Positions 1 through 8,833 of a stretch of 64,000 bases of DNA are shown here, in pieces (position 1 is the stretch's first letter; each line of letters opens with the position of its first letter). The position numbers and the translations under genes are program-made. Source of the stretch: Archangium gephyra (GTDB lineage: Bacteria > Myxococcota > Myxococcia > Myxococcales > Myxococcaceae). The stretch covers positions 7,712,501 to 7,776,500 of the forward strand of contig NZ_CP011509.1 of NCBI RefSeq assembly GCF_001027285.1. The letters run 5' to 3'. The notes beneath the pieces were generated by a model. The model searched no databases. It was given only the letters and a program-made list of their open reading frames with translations, and was not told where the DNA came from.

Positions 1-9
1 TTTCACAGG

Positions 10-1251
10 ATGGGCCCGCTCCGGGCGCCCAAGGGAGTCATGGTGTCTTCTCGTAACGATGGCAATGGAGCCCACCGCGGCAGCACCGGTTCCATCGAGG
101 GTGATCTCATCCTCCGGAAGCTGGAGGGCAACGCGCAGCGCCCGGCGGCCAAGGCGCCCCCCTCCCCTGGCGGCCCGGTGGCCCAGGCGGCGCGCGCGTC
201 CGGGGCCGCCCCGAGCGCGGCGCCCCAGCGCCATGAAATCAAGCTGCCCACGGTGAAGGCGCCCTCGCTGGACAACCTCCAGGTCACCGTCCCGCAGGAC
301 TCGGACATCACCCAGGAAGAGCTGCTCATGCGCTTCCACGAGCTGGTGCGCGCGCACTCGGCCACGCGGGAGCGGGCACCCGGCGAGCCGGTGCAGCTGG
401 GTGACACCGTGGTGCTGGACACGCTGGGCTACGCCCAGGGCCGGCTCATCCCCTTCAGCGCCCGGAGCGGCTTCGAGATGGAGATGGCACCGTCGGATCT
501 GCTGCCCGGCCTGCCGGAGGGGCTGGTGGGCACGCCGGTGGGTGGAGGCCAGGAGGTGCAGGTGACGCTGCCGGACACGTACCCGGTGGAGCACCTGCGC
601 GGGGTGCACGCCACCTTCCTGGTGGACGTGGTGGCGGCCCGGGAGGTGACGGTACCGGACGCCGAGAGCGACGCCTTCGTGCGCAAGCTCGGCCGCGGCA
701 TGACGCTCGAGGCGGTGATGGAGTCGCTGGCGGACGAGATCGCCAACGAGCGCGCCGACGACATGTGGCTGGAGGCGCAGGAGCGGGTGCTGGACGAATT
801 GGTGCTGCGCACCGAGGTGCCGCTCACGGTGGAGATGGTGGACGAGGAGATCCGCCAGGCGTGGAGCGCCACCGAGGCGCGCATGCTGGCGCGGAAGGAC
901 TTCGCGCCGGACGAGCTGCAGGAGTCGCTGGACGGGTGGCTGGACGATCCCACCACGCGGCTGGAGGCCGAGCGGCGCCTGCGCATCGCCTTCGCGCTGA
1001 GGGCCATCGTCGAGCGGGACAAGCTGCAGCTCACCCCGGAGAAGATGGACGAGGTGTTGGAGGAGGCGGTGGTGCCCTTCGGCCTGTCGCTGGAGGAGGC
1101 GCGCCGGGCGCTGGCCAACCCCGCCACGGCCGAGGGCGTCCGCAACGCGGCCCTGCAGGTGGTGGCGGTGCGCCACGTCATGGGCAAGGCCCAGGTGCGC
1201 TTCGAGGGCGTACCCGGCGTGTTCTCCGGCACGGGCAAGCAGCTGCGCTAG
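10..1251 (+). CDS. trigger factor-like peptidyl-prolyl isomerase/chaperone
   Basis: 413 aa. Residues about 125-213 look like the FKBP-type isomerase domain of trigger factor (GDTVVLD start, [11 protein letters not shown], then [12 protein letters not shown]). Residues about 215-400 match the helical trigger-factor C-domain. The N-terminal ~95 residues are Pro/Ala-rich, and I see no ribosome-docking signature (the GFRxGKxP type), so this is probably a paralogue acting as a free foldase rather than the nascent-chain trigger factor. An alternative ATG lies at 40 behind an AAGGGAG; the frame is also open to the left edge, so the start could lie further upstream. A hairpin follows the stop. The fold is well supported; the exact role is inference. 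Confidence 0.8.
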   Translation: MGPLRAPKGVMVSSRNDGNGAHRGSTGSIEGDLILRKLEGNAQRPAAKAPPSPGGPVAQAARASGAAPSAAPQRHEIKLPTVKAPSLDNLQVTVPQDSDITQEELLMRFHELVRAHSATRERAPGEPVQLGDTVVLDTLGYAQGRLIPFSARSGFEMEMAPSDLLPGLPEGLVGTPVGGGQEVQVTLPDTYPVEHLRGVHATFLVDVVAAREVTVPDAESDAFVRKLGRGMTLEAVMESLADEIANERADDMWLEAQERVLDELVLRTEVPLTVEMVDEEIRQAWSATEARMLARKDFAPDELQESLDGWLDDPTTRLEAERRLRIAFALRAIVERDKLQLTPEKMDEVLEEAVVPFGLSLEEARRALANPATAEGVRNAALQVVAVRHVMGKAQVRFEGVPGVFSGTGKQLR

Positions 1252-1264
1252 GAGCCAGGACGAG

Positions 1265-1294
1265 GGAGGGAGCGCCGCCCGGCATGCTCCCTCC
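1265..1294 (+). terminator. hairpin terminator after the trigger factor-like gene
   Basis: GGAGGGAGC at 1265-1273 pairs perfectly with GCTCCCTCC at 1286-1294 across a 12-nt loop. It lies 14 nt after the stop and is followed by TGTCTT rather than a full T-run, so its strength is uncertain. Confidence 0.5.
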
Positions 1295-1363
1295 TGTCTT
1301 CCAGCGGGCTTCGGGCCCGTCACATTCCCGGCGAGCAGCCGGACGCCGCGTTAATCTCGGGGC

Positions 1364-2023
1364 ATGTGGCGGATCCTCAACCCCAGCAAACTGAAGATGC
1401 CTTCGGCGGAGGAGGCCCTTCCGGGCCGTTCCACGCGGATGGCGGTTCCCAAGAAGCACCACGTCAACGGCGCGCCGCTCGAGGCGCCCTTCCCGGAGGG
1501 AATGGAGCAGGCCATCTTCGGCCTGGGCTGCTTCTGGGGAGCCGAGCGCAAGTTCTGGCAGACGCCCGGCGTGTACTCGACCTCGGTGGGGTATGCGGGA
1601 GGCATCACGCCCAACCCCACCTATGAGGAGGTGTGCTCCGGCCGCACGGGCCACACCGAGGTGGTGCTGGTGGTGTACGACCCGAAGAAGGTGTCCTTCG
1701 AGACGCTGCTGAAGGTCTTCTGGGAGAACCACGATCCCACGCAGGGCATGCGCCAGGGCAACGACGTGGGGACGCAATACCGCTCGGCCATCTACTGGAC
1801 GACGGAGGCGCAGCGGAAGGCCGTCGAGGCCTCGCGCGAGGCCTACCAGAAGGTGCTCACGGCGGCGGGCTACGAGCCCATCACCACGGAGCTGCGCCCG
1901 GCGCCCGAGTACTACTACGCCGAGGACTACCACCAGCAGTACCTGGCGAAGAACCCGAACGGGTACTGCGGCATCGGGGGCACGGGAGTGAGCTGCCCCG
2001 TGGGTGTGGCCGCCGCGCCGTAG
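1364..2023 (+). CDS. msrA: peptide methionine-(S)-S-oxide reductase MsrA
   Basis: 219 aa. MsrA reduces methionine-S-sulfoxide in proteins and free methionine, repairing oxidative damage. The catalytic GCFWG motif is at residues 55-59 with Cys56 as nucleophile. The GYAGG-containing segment, the GHTEVV motif and the Asp/His-rich [18 protein letters not shown] block follow in the expected order. The C-terminal region carries two more cysteines (GYCGIGG and SCPVG) that can act as resolving residues. The ~50-residue N-terminal extension before the domain is not a signal peptide; ATGs at 1391 and 1439 are possible shorter starts. The gene runs convergently into the ABC efflux operon, with a 22-nt gap. 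Confidence 0.95.
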   Translation: MWRILNPSKLKMPSAEEALPGRSTRMAVPKKHHVNGAPLEAPFPEGMEQAIFGLGCFWGAERKFWQTPGVYSTSVGYAGGITPNPTYEEVCSGRTGHTEVVLVVYDPKKVSFETLLKVFWENHDPTQGMRQGNDVGTQYRSAIYWTTEAQRKAVEASREAYQKVLTAAGYEPITTELRPAPEYYYAEDYHQQYLAKNPNGYCGIGGTGVSCPVGVAAAP

Positions 2024-2045
2024 CGGGCGGCCCGGGCCATGCGCC

Positions 2046-3311
2046 CTACTCCGAGCGCATCGCCTCCACGGGATCCAACCTCGCGGCGCGGGCCGCGGGG
2101 TAGATGCCGAACACCAGGCCCACGCCCGAGCTCATCACCAGCGAGAGTGCCACCGCCCACGGGGGCACCACGGTGTTGAAGCCCAGCACCCACCGCGCGA
2201 GGAAGGCCAGCCCGAAGCCGAGCGCCACGCCGATCACCCCGCCCAGCAGCGACATGATCACCGCCTCGGTGGCGAACTGCGCGAGGATGCGGAACTTGCG
2301 TGCTCCCAGCGCCTTGCGGATGCCGATCTCCTTCGTCCGCTCCGTCACCGACACCAGCATGATGTTGAGGATGCCGATGCCGCCCACCACGAGCGACAGC
2401 AGGCACACCCCGAAGCTGGCGATGGTGATGACCTGGGAGAGGCTGTTGAAGGTCTGCGTCATCGACTCGTTGGTGTGCACCTCGAAGTCGTTGGGCGCCA
2501 ACGGGGCCACGTCACGCCGGCGGCGCATGAGGTTCGTCACCTCTTCCTGCGCCTTGTTGAGCATGTCCGGCTCGCGCGCCTGCACGGCGATCTCCACCGA
2601 GTCCACCTCGCCGTAGACCATCTCATAGGCGCGGATGGGCACGATGAGGACGTTGTCCATGCTCACCATGCCCAGGAAGCTGCCCCGCCGCTGCAGCACC
2701 CCGATCACGGTGAAGGGACGTCCCTTGATGCGCAGCTGCTGGCCGAGCGGCTCCATGCCCGGGAACAACGTGTCCGCCACGTCCAGGCCCACCACCGCGA
2801 CCTGACGGCCATCCACCGCCTCCACCGGGCTGAAGAAGCGCCCCGAGGCCACGGTGATGCCACTGGTGTTGATGTACTCGGACGTGGCGCCCGTGACCTG
2901 AACCCCCGGCCGCGTCTCGATCGTCGCGCTGGAGATCTTCTGGCCCCCCGACGTGTCCGAGGAAGACACCACGCCCACCGAGGGACAGAACTCCTGGATG
3001 GCCCGCATGTCCTCCAGCGTCAGATCCTTGCGCTTGGCGTACATCCGCCAGTTCACCCGGCCGAAGCCCGAGGGCCACTTGCTCACCTCGAAGGTGTTGG
3101 CGCCCAGCTGCGACAGGTCGTTGTTCACCTTGAGGCGCAGGCCCTCGATGAGCGCCATCATGACGATGACCGTCGTCACGCCGATCACGATGCCCAGCAG
3201 CGTGAGCAGCGTGCGCAGCGGGTTGCCCATGAAGGTGCCCATGGCCAACCGCAGGTTGTCGGCCATCGCCAGCAGATTGGCCTGGAAGCGTCGGAACATG
3301 CTCGTGCTCAC
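2046..3311 (-). CDS. MacB/FtsX-family ABC transporter permease (second permease of the efflux operon)
   Basis: 421 aa. A four-helix MacB-type permease: an N-terminal membrane segment (residues about 30-55), a large periplasmic MacB_PCD domain (about 60-270), then the FtsX domain with three C-terminal helices, including the [30 protein letters not shown] signature region. There is no ATPase domain, unlike fused MacB. The start is a GTG overlapping the preceding stop as GTGA. Paired with the similar permease just upstream, it probably forms a heterodimeric inner membrane channel that works with the operon's ATPase, MacA-type adaptor and TolC-type duct. The substrate cannot be read from sequence. 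Confidence 0.9.
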   Translation of the reverse strand: MSTSMFRRFQANLLAMADNLRLAMGTFMGNPLRTLLTLLGIVIGVTTVIVMMALIEGLRLKVNNDLSQLGANTFEVSKWPSGFGRVNWRMYAKRKDLTLEDMRAIQEFCPSVGVVSSSDTSGGQKISSATIETRPGVQVTGATSEYINTSGITVASGRFFSPVEAVDGRQVAVVGLDVADTLFPGMEPLGQQLRIKGRPFTVIGVLQRRGSFLGMVSMDNVLIVPIRAYEMVYGEVDSVEIAVQAREPDMLNKAQEEVTNLMRRRRDVAPLAPNDFEVHTNESMTQTFNSLSQVITIASFGVCLLSLVVGGIGILNIMLVSVTERTKEIGIRKALGARKFRILAQFATEAVIMSLLGGVIGVALGFGLAFLARWVLGFNTVVPPWAVALSLVMSSGVGLVFGIYPAARAARLDPVEAMRSE

Positions 3312-4540
3312 TCGTACCGGAGGGCTTCCACCGGGTCCAGGTTCGCGGCTCGCGCCGCCGGCCAGATGCCAAACAGCAACCCCACCAGCGCGGCGAAGCC
3401 CACGCCACCCACGATGGTGAAGAGCTGCACGTCCGCCGCCAGCGGGGTGATGAGGGAGACCACCTTGGCCGTCCCCAATCCCACGACGGTGCCCAACAGG
3501 CCGCCCACCGCGGACACCGCGGACGCCTCCATGAGGAACTGCAGCACGATCGTGCGCTTGCGTGCCCCGAGCGCCCGCCGGATGCCGATCTCCCGCGTCC
3601 GCTCGCGCACCGACACCAGCATGATGTTCATGATGCCGATGCCACCCACCAGCATGGTGATGAAGCCCACGCCCAGCGCCACGCCATAGAGCGCCCCGGT
3701 GAGCTGCTCGTACGTCTGGGCGAGCTGCTCCGGGCGGTTGATGGAGAAGTCGTCCGGGACGCCCGCGGGCGTGCCGCGCACGCGCCGCACGATGCCCACG
3801 AGCTGCTCCTCCGCCTTGCGGATGTCCTGCCCCTGCTCCACCGCCATGGCGATGCTGAAGGGGCGGCCCTTGCCGAAGGTGGAGTAGAACGTCTTGAAGG
3901 GCACCATCACCGCCAGATCCTGATCCCGCTCCAGCAGCTTGCCCTTGCGCGCCAGCGTGCCCACCACCTGGAAGGGCCGGCCGTCGATGCGGATGGAGCG
4001 GCCCAGGGGATTGAGCCCCGGGAAGAGGCCCTCGGCCACGGTGGCGCCGAGCACGGCCACCGGCCGGGTCACGGCGTCATCCGCGCTCGTCAGGGGACGC
4101 CCGGACACCACCTGCCAGGAGCCGATGGCGAAGTACTCCTGCGTCACCCCGTAGACGTCCACGGTGGAGAGCTGCTGGCCATTGAAGCCCACGTCCCCGT
4201 TGCGGCCGACGATGGGCGAGATGGCGGAGATGAACGGCGCCTGCGCGCGGATCTGCTCCACCTGCGGCAGGGTGAAGTTCTTCCGGTTGCGGTACATCCA
4301 CCAGTCCCCCTTGATGACCCAGGGAAACTTGGAGACCTGCAGCGTATTGGAGCCGAGCGAGGACAGCTGCTTGTCGAAGGAGGCGTTGAGCCCCTGGATG
4401 ATGCCGATGATGGCCAGCAGCGTGGCCACGCCGATGCCGATGCCCACCGTGGTGAGCACGGTGCGCATCCGGTTGGCTCCCAGCGAGAAGAAGGCGATGC
4501 GCGCCCCCTCCATCACATCCACGCGCACGGCCTTGTTCAT
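3308..4540 (-). CDS. MacB/FtsX-family ABC transporter permease (first permease of the efflux operon)
   Basis: 410 aa. Same architecture as its downstream neighbour: a first helix at residues about 24-48, a periplasmic MacB_PCD domain, then an FtsX domain with [31 protein letters not shown] and two more helices. The two permeases are paralogues, but diverged enough to suggest a heterodimer. The ATG overlaps the ATPase stop by 4 nt (ATGA), and its own stop overlaps the next start (GTGA), so stoichiometric production by translational coupling is likely. Both end in AARAAxLDPVEA(L/M)R, typical of MacB permeases. Confidence 0.9.
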   Translation of the reverse strand: MNKAVRVDVMEGARIAFFSLGANRMRTVLTTVGIGIGVATLLAIIGIIQGLNASFDKQLSSLGSNTLQVSKFPWVIKGDWWMYRNRKNFTLPQVEQIRAQAPFISAISPIVGRNGDVGFNGQQLSTVDVYGVTQEYFAIGSWQVVSGRPLTSADDAVTRPVAVLGATVAEGLFPGLNPLGRSIRIDGRPFQVVGTLARKGKLLERDQDLAVMVPFKTFYSTFGKGRPFSIAMAVEQGQDIRKAEEQLVGIVRRVRGTPAGVPDDFSINRPEQLAQTYEQLTGALYGVALGVGFITMLVGGIGIMNIMLVSVRERTREIGIRRALGARKRTIVLQFLMEASAVSAVGGLLGTVVGLGTAKVVSLITPLAADVQLFTIVGGVGFAALVGLLFGIWPAARAANLDPVEALRYE

Positions 4541-5301
4541 GCGCCCCCCACGGCCTGCGCCGGAGGCGCGTGCCCGTCACCCAGCGCCACCTGGCGGCCA
4601 GGGCCGTCCGCGACGATCTCCCCGTCACTGAGCCGGATGGCTCGCGGGCAGCGCGCCGCCAGCTTCGGCTCGTGCGTGACGAGCACCAGCGTGTTGCCCG
4701 CGCGGTGCAGCTCCTCGAAGAGCCGGACGATCTCCTCGCCCGTGGCCGAGTCCAGGTTGCCCGTGGGCTCGTCCGCCAGGAGCATGGAGGGCTCGGCCAC
4801 CAGCGCCCGGGCGATGGCCACGCGCTGACGCTGGCCACCGGACAGCTCGTTGGGCCGGTGGTGCATGCGGTGCTCCAGGTGCACCTTCGCCAGCGCCGCC
4901 CTCGCCCGCTCGCGCCGCTCCTTGGCCCTCATGCCCCGGTAGACGAGCGGCAGCTCCACGTTGGACAGCGCCGTCTCGCGCGGCAGCAGCTGGAACGTCT
5001 GGAAGATGAAGCCAATCTCCTCGTTGCGCACCACGGCGAGCTCGTCGTCCGTCATGCGCGACACGTCCTTGCTGTTGAGCATGTAGCGGCCGCTGCTGGG
5101 CGTATCCAGACAGCCCAGCACGTTCATCAACGTGCTCTTGCCCGAGCCGGACTGGCCGATAATGGCCACCCACTCGCCACGGCCGATACCGAAGGAGACG
5201 CCCCGGAGCGCGCGCACCTCCTCGCCACCCACGTGGAAGACACGGGTGACGTCCTGCACATCGATGAGCCGGGGGGACCCGGCGCCGTTGACCTGGCTCA
5301 C
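4537..5301 (-). CDS. ABC transporter ATP-binding protein, MacB/LolD type
   Basis: 254 aa. All nucleotide-binding motifs are intact: Walker [10 protein letters not shown] at residues 49-57, signature LSGGQ at 153-157, Walker [12 protein letters not shown] just after, and the switch His in LVTHE. The sequence type ([28 protein letters not shown]) is that of the MacB/LolD family that powers mechanotransmission rather than classical transport. The GTG start overlaps the adaptor stop (GTGA). The C-terminal ~25 residues are a Gly/Ala/Pro-rich tail not needed for the fold. It should energise the two separate permeases encoded next. Confidence 0.95.
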   Translation of the reverse strand: MSQVNGAGSPRLIDVQDVTRVFHVGGEEVRALRGVSFGIGRGEWVAIIGQSGSGKSTLMNVLGCLDTPSSGRYMLNSKDVSRMTDDELAVVRNEEIGFIFQTFQLLPRETALSNVELPLVYRGMRAKERRERARAALAKVHLEHRMHHRPNELSGGQRQRVAIARALVAEPSMLLADEPTGNLDSATGEEIVRLFEELHRAGNTLVLVTHEPKLAARCPRAIRLSDGEIVADGPGRQVALGDGHAPPAQAVGGA

Positions 5302-6563
5302 GACTTCTTCCCACCCGGACCACCGGGGCCGCCCGGCTGCGGCTCGCGCACCACGTCCCCGTGCTTCAGCTCCTTGGAGAGCGTGCGGTAGGGGCCTTCC
5401 ACCACCTTGTCGCCCTCGGCGAGCCCCTCGAGGATCTCCAGGTCCGTGTCGGAGGCGATGCCCGTGCGCACCCGGCGCATCTGCGCCTTGTTGTCCGCGT
5501 CCACCACGAAGACCACCTTGGCCAGCGTCTCCGCGCGGCGCGCCACCGTCAGGCCCGTGCCCTCCACCGGCGGCGTGTAGTCCGGCAGGCTCTTCTCCGG
5601 CCGCACCGTCACCGACTGGATGGGGACGAGCACCGTGTCGTCATGCTTCTCGGCGGAGATGCGCACCTCGGCGCTCATGCCCGGCAGCACCCGCGCCGGC
5701 CGCGTGCTCAGCGCCACCGTCACCGGGAACGTCGTCACCTCGGCCTCGGTGCCGGGGTTCTTGATGAGCGCCTTCTGGGCGATCTCCACCACCGAGCCCT
5801 GGTAGGACTCACCCTCCAGCGCGTCCACGGCGATCTCCGCGGGCTGGCCGGGCTTGAGGTGCACCACCTCGTGCTCGCCCACCTCGAACTTCACCTCCAT
5901 CACGTTGAGCGCGGCGATGGTCATCACCACGTCCTCGGAGAAGTCCGAGCCCCGCACGCGCTCACCCACCTCGCGCGACAGCTCGATGATGTTGCCGTCG
6001 ATGGGCGAGAGCAGCGTCGTCTTGGAGAGGTTGGTCTGCGCCTCCTCGTACACGGCGGAGGCCTGCGCCAGGCGCTGCTGCGCCGAGGCCAGCCGGGCCG
6101 CGGCCGTGTCCCGGGCGGCCCTCGACTGCTCCACCTCGGCCGCCGAGGCCATGCCCTTCTTGCCCAGCTCCTCCACGCGCGCCAACTCCGCCGTGGTGCG
6201 ATCCACCTCCACCTGCGACACCTGCGCGTCCGAGCGCGCCGCGTTCTGCGCCGCCAGGGCCTGCTTGGCCGAGGCCTCGTAGCGCTTGCGATCGATGCGG
6301 CCCAGCACCTGGCCCTTCGTCACCCGGTCCCCATCCTTCACCAGCAGCTCCGTCAGGTCGCCGGAGAGGTTGGAGGAGATCTTCACCGTGGTGGCCGCCT
6401 GCACCTTGCCAGCGCCCGTGATGGTGCGGGTGATGCTGCCCTTGCGGGCCTTGCCCACCTGCGCCTCCACCGTGGGAGGAGGCCGGTCCTTCAACCCCCC
6501 CACCGTGATGGCCGCCGCCCCGAGGAACAGACCGCCTGCGATGACCGCCTTCCACCACTTCAT
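5298..6563 (-). CDS. MacA-type periplasmic adaptor subunit (membrane fusion protein)
   Basis: 421 aa. An N-terminal membrane anchor (residues about 7-24) is followed by a biotinyl-lipoyl half ([25 protein letters not shown]), a long alpha-hairpin of Ala/Gln/Arg heptads (about 95-185), the second lipoyl half ([22 protein letters not shown]) and beta-barrel/membrane-proximal domains. This is the standard adaptor fold linking an inner membrane MacB-type pump to a TolC-type duct. The C-terminus ends in a short Gly/Pro-rich tail. The ATG overlaps the upstream stop (ATGA). The full set of partners is in the same operon. Confidence 0.93.
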   Translation of the reverse strand: MKWWKAVIAGGLFLGAAAITVGGLKDRPPPTVEAQVGKARKGSITRTITGAGKVQAATTVKISSNLSGDLTELLVKDGDRVTKGQVLGRIDRKRYEASAKQALAAQNAARSDAQVSQVEVDRTTAELARVEELGKKGMASAAEVEQSRAARDTAAARLASAQQRLAQASAVYEEAQTNLSKTTLLSPIDGNIIELSREVGERVRGSDFSEDVVMTIAALNVMEVKFEVGEHEVVHLKPGQPAEIAVDALEGESYQGSVVEIAQKALIKNPGTEAEVTTFPVTVALSTRPARVLPGMSAEVRISAEKHDDTVLVPIQSVTVRPEKSLPDYTPPVEGTGLTVARRAETLAKVVFVVDADNKAQMRRVRTGIASDTDLEILEGLAEGDKVVEGPYRTLSKELKHGDVVREPQPGGPGGPGGKKS

Positions 6564-7888
6564 TTCGCCTCTCCCGGGGCCAGAGTGCCCATGGCCCGCA
6601 TCAGCGTGAAGCGGGCGATTTCAACGTTGATCCTGTTCTCCAGCAGCGTCAGCTCCGCCTGCGTGAGCTTGAGCTGCGCGTCGCGCACCTCCAGCGTCGA
6701 GCTGACTCCCGCGTTGAAGCGCTCCTCGGCGAGCACCAGCGCGTCGGCGGCCGCCTTGCGGTTGGCCTCGGCCAGCTCCGCGGAGGTGATCTGCGCCGCC
6801 AGCGCCACGTGCGACTGGCGCACCGTGCCCTCCAGCTCGCGCTCGGACTGCTGCAGGTTCAGCTCGGCCACCCGGCTCTGGTACTGGGCCCGGCGCGCCT
6901 GCGCCTGCGTGGTGAAACCATTGAAGAGATCCCACGACACCGTGACCCCGCCGGACACCGAGTTCTGCAACCTCGGATTGCCGAAGACGATGTCCGCGTT
7001 GGGGCCGTTGCGCGAGTAGGAGCCCTGGAGGGAGACGCGCGGCAGGTACCCGGCGTTGGCGATGCTCTCCTGCAGCTCGGCGGCGCGCAGCCGCTTGCGC
7101 AGCGCCACCAGCAGCGGGCGGCGGGTCCTCGCCTCCTGCAGCGCCTGCTCCAGGGCGGGCGCCGGTGCGGGAGACTGGGCGAGCACGCCCGGATCCACCG
7201 CCTCCACGGCCTCCGCGCCCGGCATGGCCAGCCACGTGCTCAACCGCGCCTGGTCCGTGGCGAGCTGCGACTGCCGCGCCACCACGGCGATGCGGTCATT
7301 GCCCAGGTTCACCTGGGCGGACAGCTCCTCGGCCTTGCCCACGCGGCCCGCCTGGAAGAGCGCCCGGGCGCGCTCGAGCTGCTGCTCGCTGCGCCGCACG
7401 TTGGCCTCCAGCACCTGGATGGTCGCCTGGGTCCGGAAGAGCGAATAGAAGCGGTTGATGCCCTCCAGCTCCGAGGTGTCCTGCTGCTCGAGCGCCTCGC
7501 CCTGCTGGGCCTCCAGCTGCGCCCCGCTCTGCTCCAGCCGCGCCCAGACGGCCCGGTCATAGATGAGCTGCTGCACGCCGAGGGAGAGGCCGAAGTTGGG
7601 GAGCAGCGACTCCTCCAGATCGACCACCTGCCGCACGAAGGCGCCGCTCGCATCGCGCTCGACGGAGATGAAGCGCTGAGGGCCGTTGTAGTCCACGGAC
7701 GCCCCCAACTGGAACCGCAGCTGGGGCAGCAGCGACGAGCGGGCGATGCGCACGTCCTGCTCGGCGCTGGAGGCCTGCAACGCGGCGGTGAGGGCCTGGA
7801 CGTTCTCCCGGCTCCTCGCGCGGGCGTCCTCCAGGTTGACAGGGGTTGCCTGGGTGGCGAGCGCCACCGCGAGCATGAGCACGTTCAT
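6560..7888 (-). CDS. TolC-family outer membrane efflux protein
   Basis: 442 aa from the ATG at 7888, which has a strong GGGAGGTGG ribosome site and a short signal-like start (MNVLMLAVALATQATP). The reading frame is open further upstream, but that part is the antisense shadow of the YIP1 gene. Two outer-membrane-efflux repeats are visible, each with the long amphipathic helices of TolC (Ala/Gln/Glu-rich) and the conserved AELQESIANAGYLPRVSLQGSY and VSWDLFNGFTTQAQARRA blocks. It would form the outer membrane duct of the tripartite pump. It overlaps both neighbours by 4 nt. Confidence 0.92.
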   Translation of the reverse strand: MNVLMLAVALATQATPVNLEDARARSRENVQALTAALQASSAEQDVRIARSSLLPQLRFQLGASVDYNGPQRFISVERDASGAFVRQVVDLEESLLPNFGLSLGVQQLIYDRAVWARLEQSGAQLEAQQGEALEQQDTSELEGINRFYSLFRTQATIQVLEANVRRSEQQLERARALFQAGRVGKAEELSAQVNLGNDRIAVVARQSQLATDQARLSTWLAMPGAEAVEAVDPGVLAQSPAPAPALEQALQEARTRRPLLVALRKRLRAAELQESIANAGYLPRVSLQGSYSRNGPNADIVFGNPRLQNSVSGGVTVSWDLFNGFTTQAQARRAQYQSRVAELNLQQSERELEGTVRQSHVALAAQITSAELAEANRKAAADALVLAEERFNAGVSSTLEVRDAQLKLTQAELTLLENRINVEIARFTLMRAMGTLAPGEAK

Positions 7889-8628
7889 CGTCCACCTCCC
7901 GGACCACCCGCGCCACGCGGACCGCCGGGACCTCCGGCCATCATCGCGGGCACACCAATGAAGAACACCCCAACGAACAGGATGTAGAGCACCACGCACA
8001 GCACCACCGCCCGGCCCTTGCTCATCCCCGTGGCCGAGGAGAAACCCAGCCCCAGCAGCGCCACGCTCCACAGGTTGAAGAAGTCCACGCCCCGCAGCAC
8101 CTTGGCCACCTTGGGCGACAGCCCGTCCAGGGCGGCCAGGCTCGAGGGCACCAGGTCCATCACCCGCGCCTCGGAGAGCGAGTGCTGCGCCAGCGCGCAC
8201 AGGGCGAAGATGAGGTGGTAGAGCGCGATGGGCAGCATGGCCAGCGCCGCCGCCGACATGAGCTGGCCAAAGGGCGCGCTCTTGTCGAGCAGCCACGCCA
8301 CCACCCACAGCGCCGCCGCCAGCACCAGCGTCAACAGCGGCATCACGAAGACGCCCTTGGCGATCCCCGCCACCAGCGCCTTGCGCGAGGCCGTCTGGAT
8401 CTCCTCGGAGATCTCCGTCTCCGTCGCCCGCCCGAGCTGGCCGGACATCTGCATCTGCTGCACCACCGCGGGACCGGCGTCCCAGCGGAGGGAAAAGGCC
8501 GTCCCGGAAGCGGACACGCACACGGCGAGGATCAGGAGGGGCCACACCCAGCGGCGGGCCTCGATGGCGGCTCCGGTCGCGTCGAGCGGGTCAAGGAGCA
8601 CACGGGTGGGTTGTACGATTGAGCTCAT
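7885..8628 (-). CDS. YIP1-family integral membrane protein, first gene of the efflux operon
   Basis: 247 aa with about five membrane helices (residues about 28-46, 92-115, 124-145, 188-206, 211-231), matching the YIP1-domain layout seen in many bacterial transporter clusters. The C-terminal ~20 residues are nearly all Gly/Pro/Arg (GGPGGPRGAGGPGGGR), echoing the Gly/Pro tail of the adaptor. The ATG at 8628 has a CT-rich leader without a Shine-Dalgarno. Its stop forms an ATGA overlap with the TolC-type gene. As the promoter-proximal gene of the pump operon it may be an accessory or assembly factor; that is inference. Confidence 0.75.
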   Translation of the reverse strand: MSSIVQPTRVLLDPLDATGAAIEARRWVWPLLILAVCVSASGTAFSLRWDAGPAVVQQMQMSGQLGRATETEISEEIQTASRKALVAGIAKGVFVMPLLTLVLAAALWVVAWLLDKSAPFGQLMSAAALAMLPIALYHLIFALCALAQHSLSEARVMDLVPSSLAALDGLSPKVAKVLRGVDFFNLWSVALLGLGFSSATGMSKGRAVVLCVVLYILFVGVFFIGVPAMMAGGPGGPRGAGGPGGGR

Positions 8629-8833
8629 AAGGAGAGGTGGCGGGGCGACGGGATGTACGCCCAGGAGCGCCCCCTATTGCAAGCCGGATGACAATGGCCC
8701 CCCAACAGGCTAGCAGCCGGACCATTCCCCGGTCCCCTCACGACGGGTGGGGGGCGTAGCAACCTGTAGCGGAAATTTTGCCGAGTGGATCCGGAGGGTG
8801 TATGTGCTCGCCTGCCCGCCTGCCGGAACTCGA

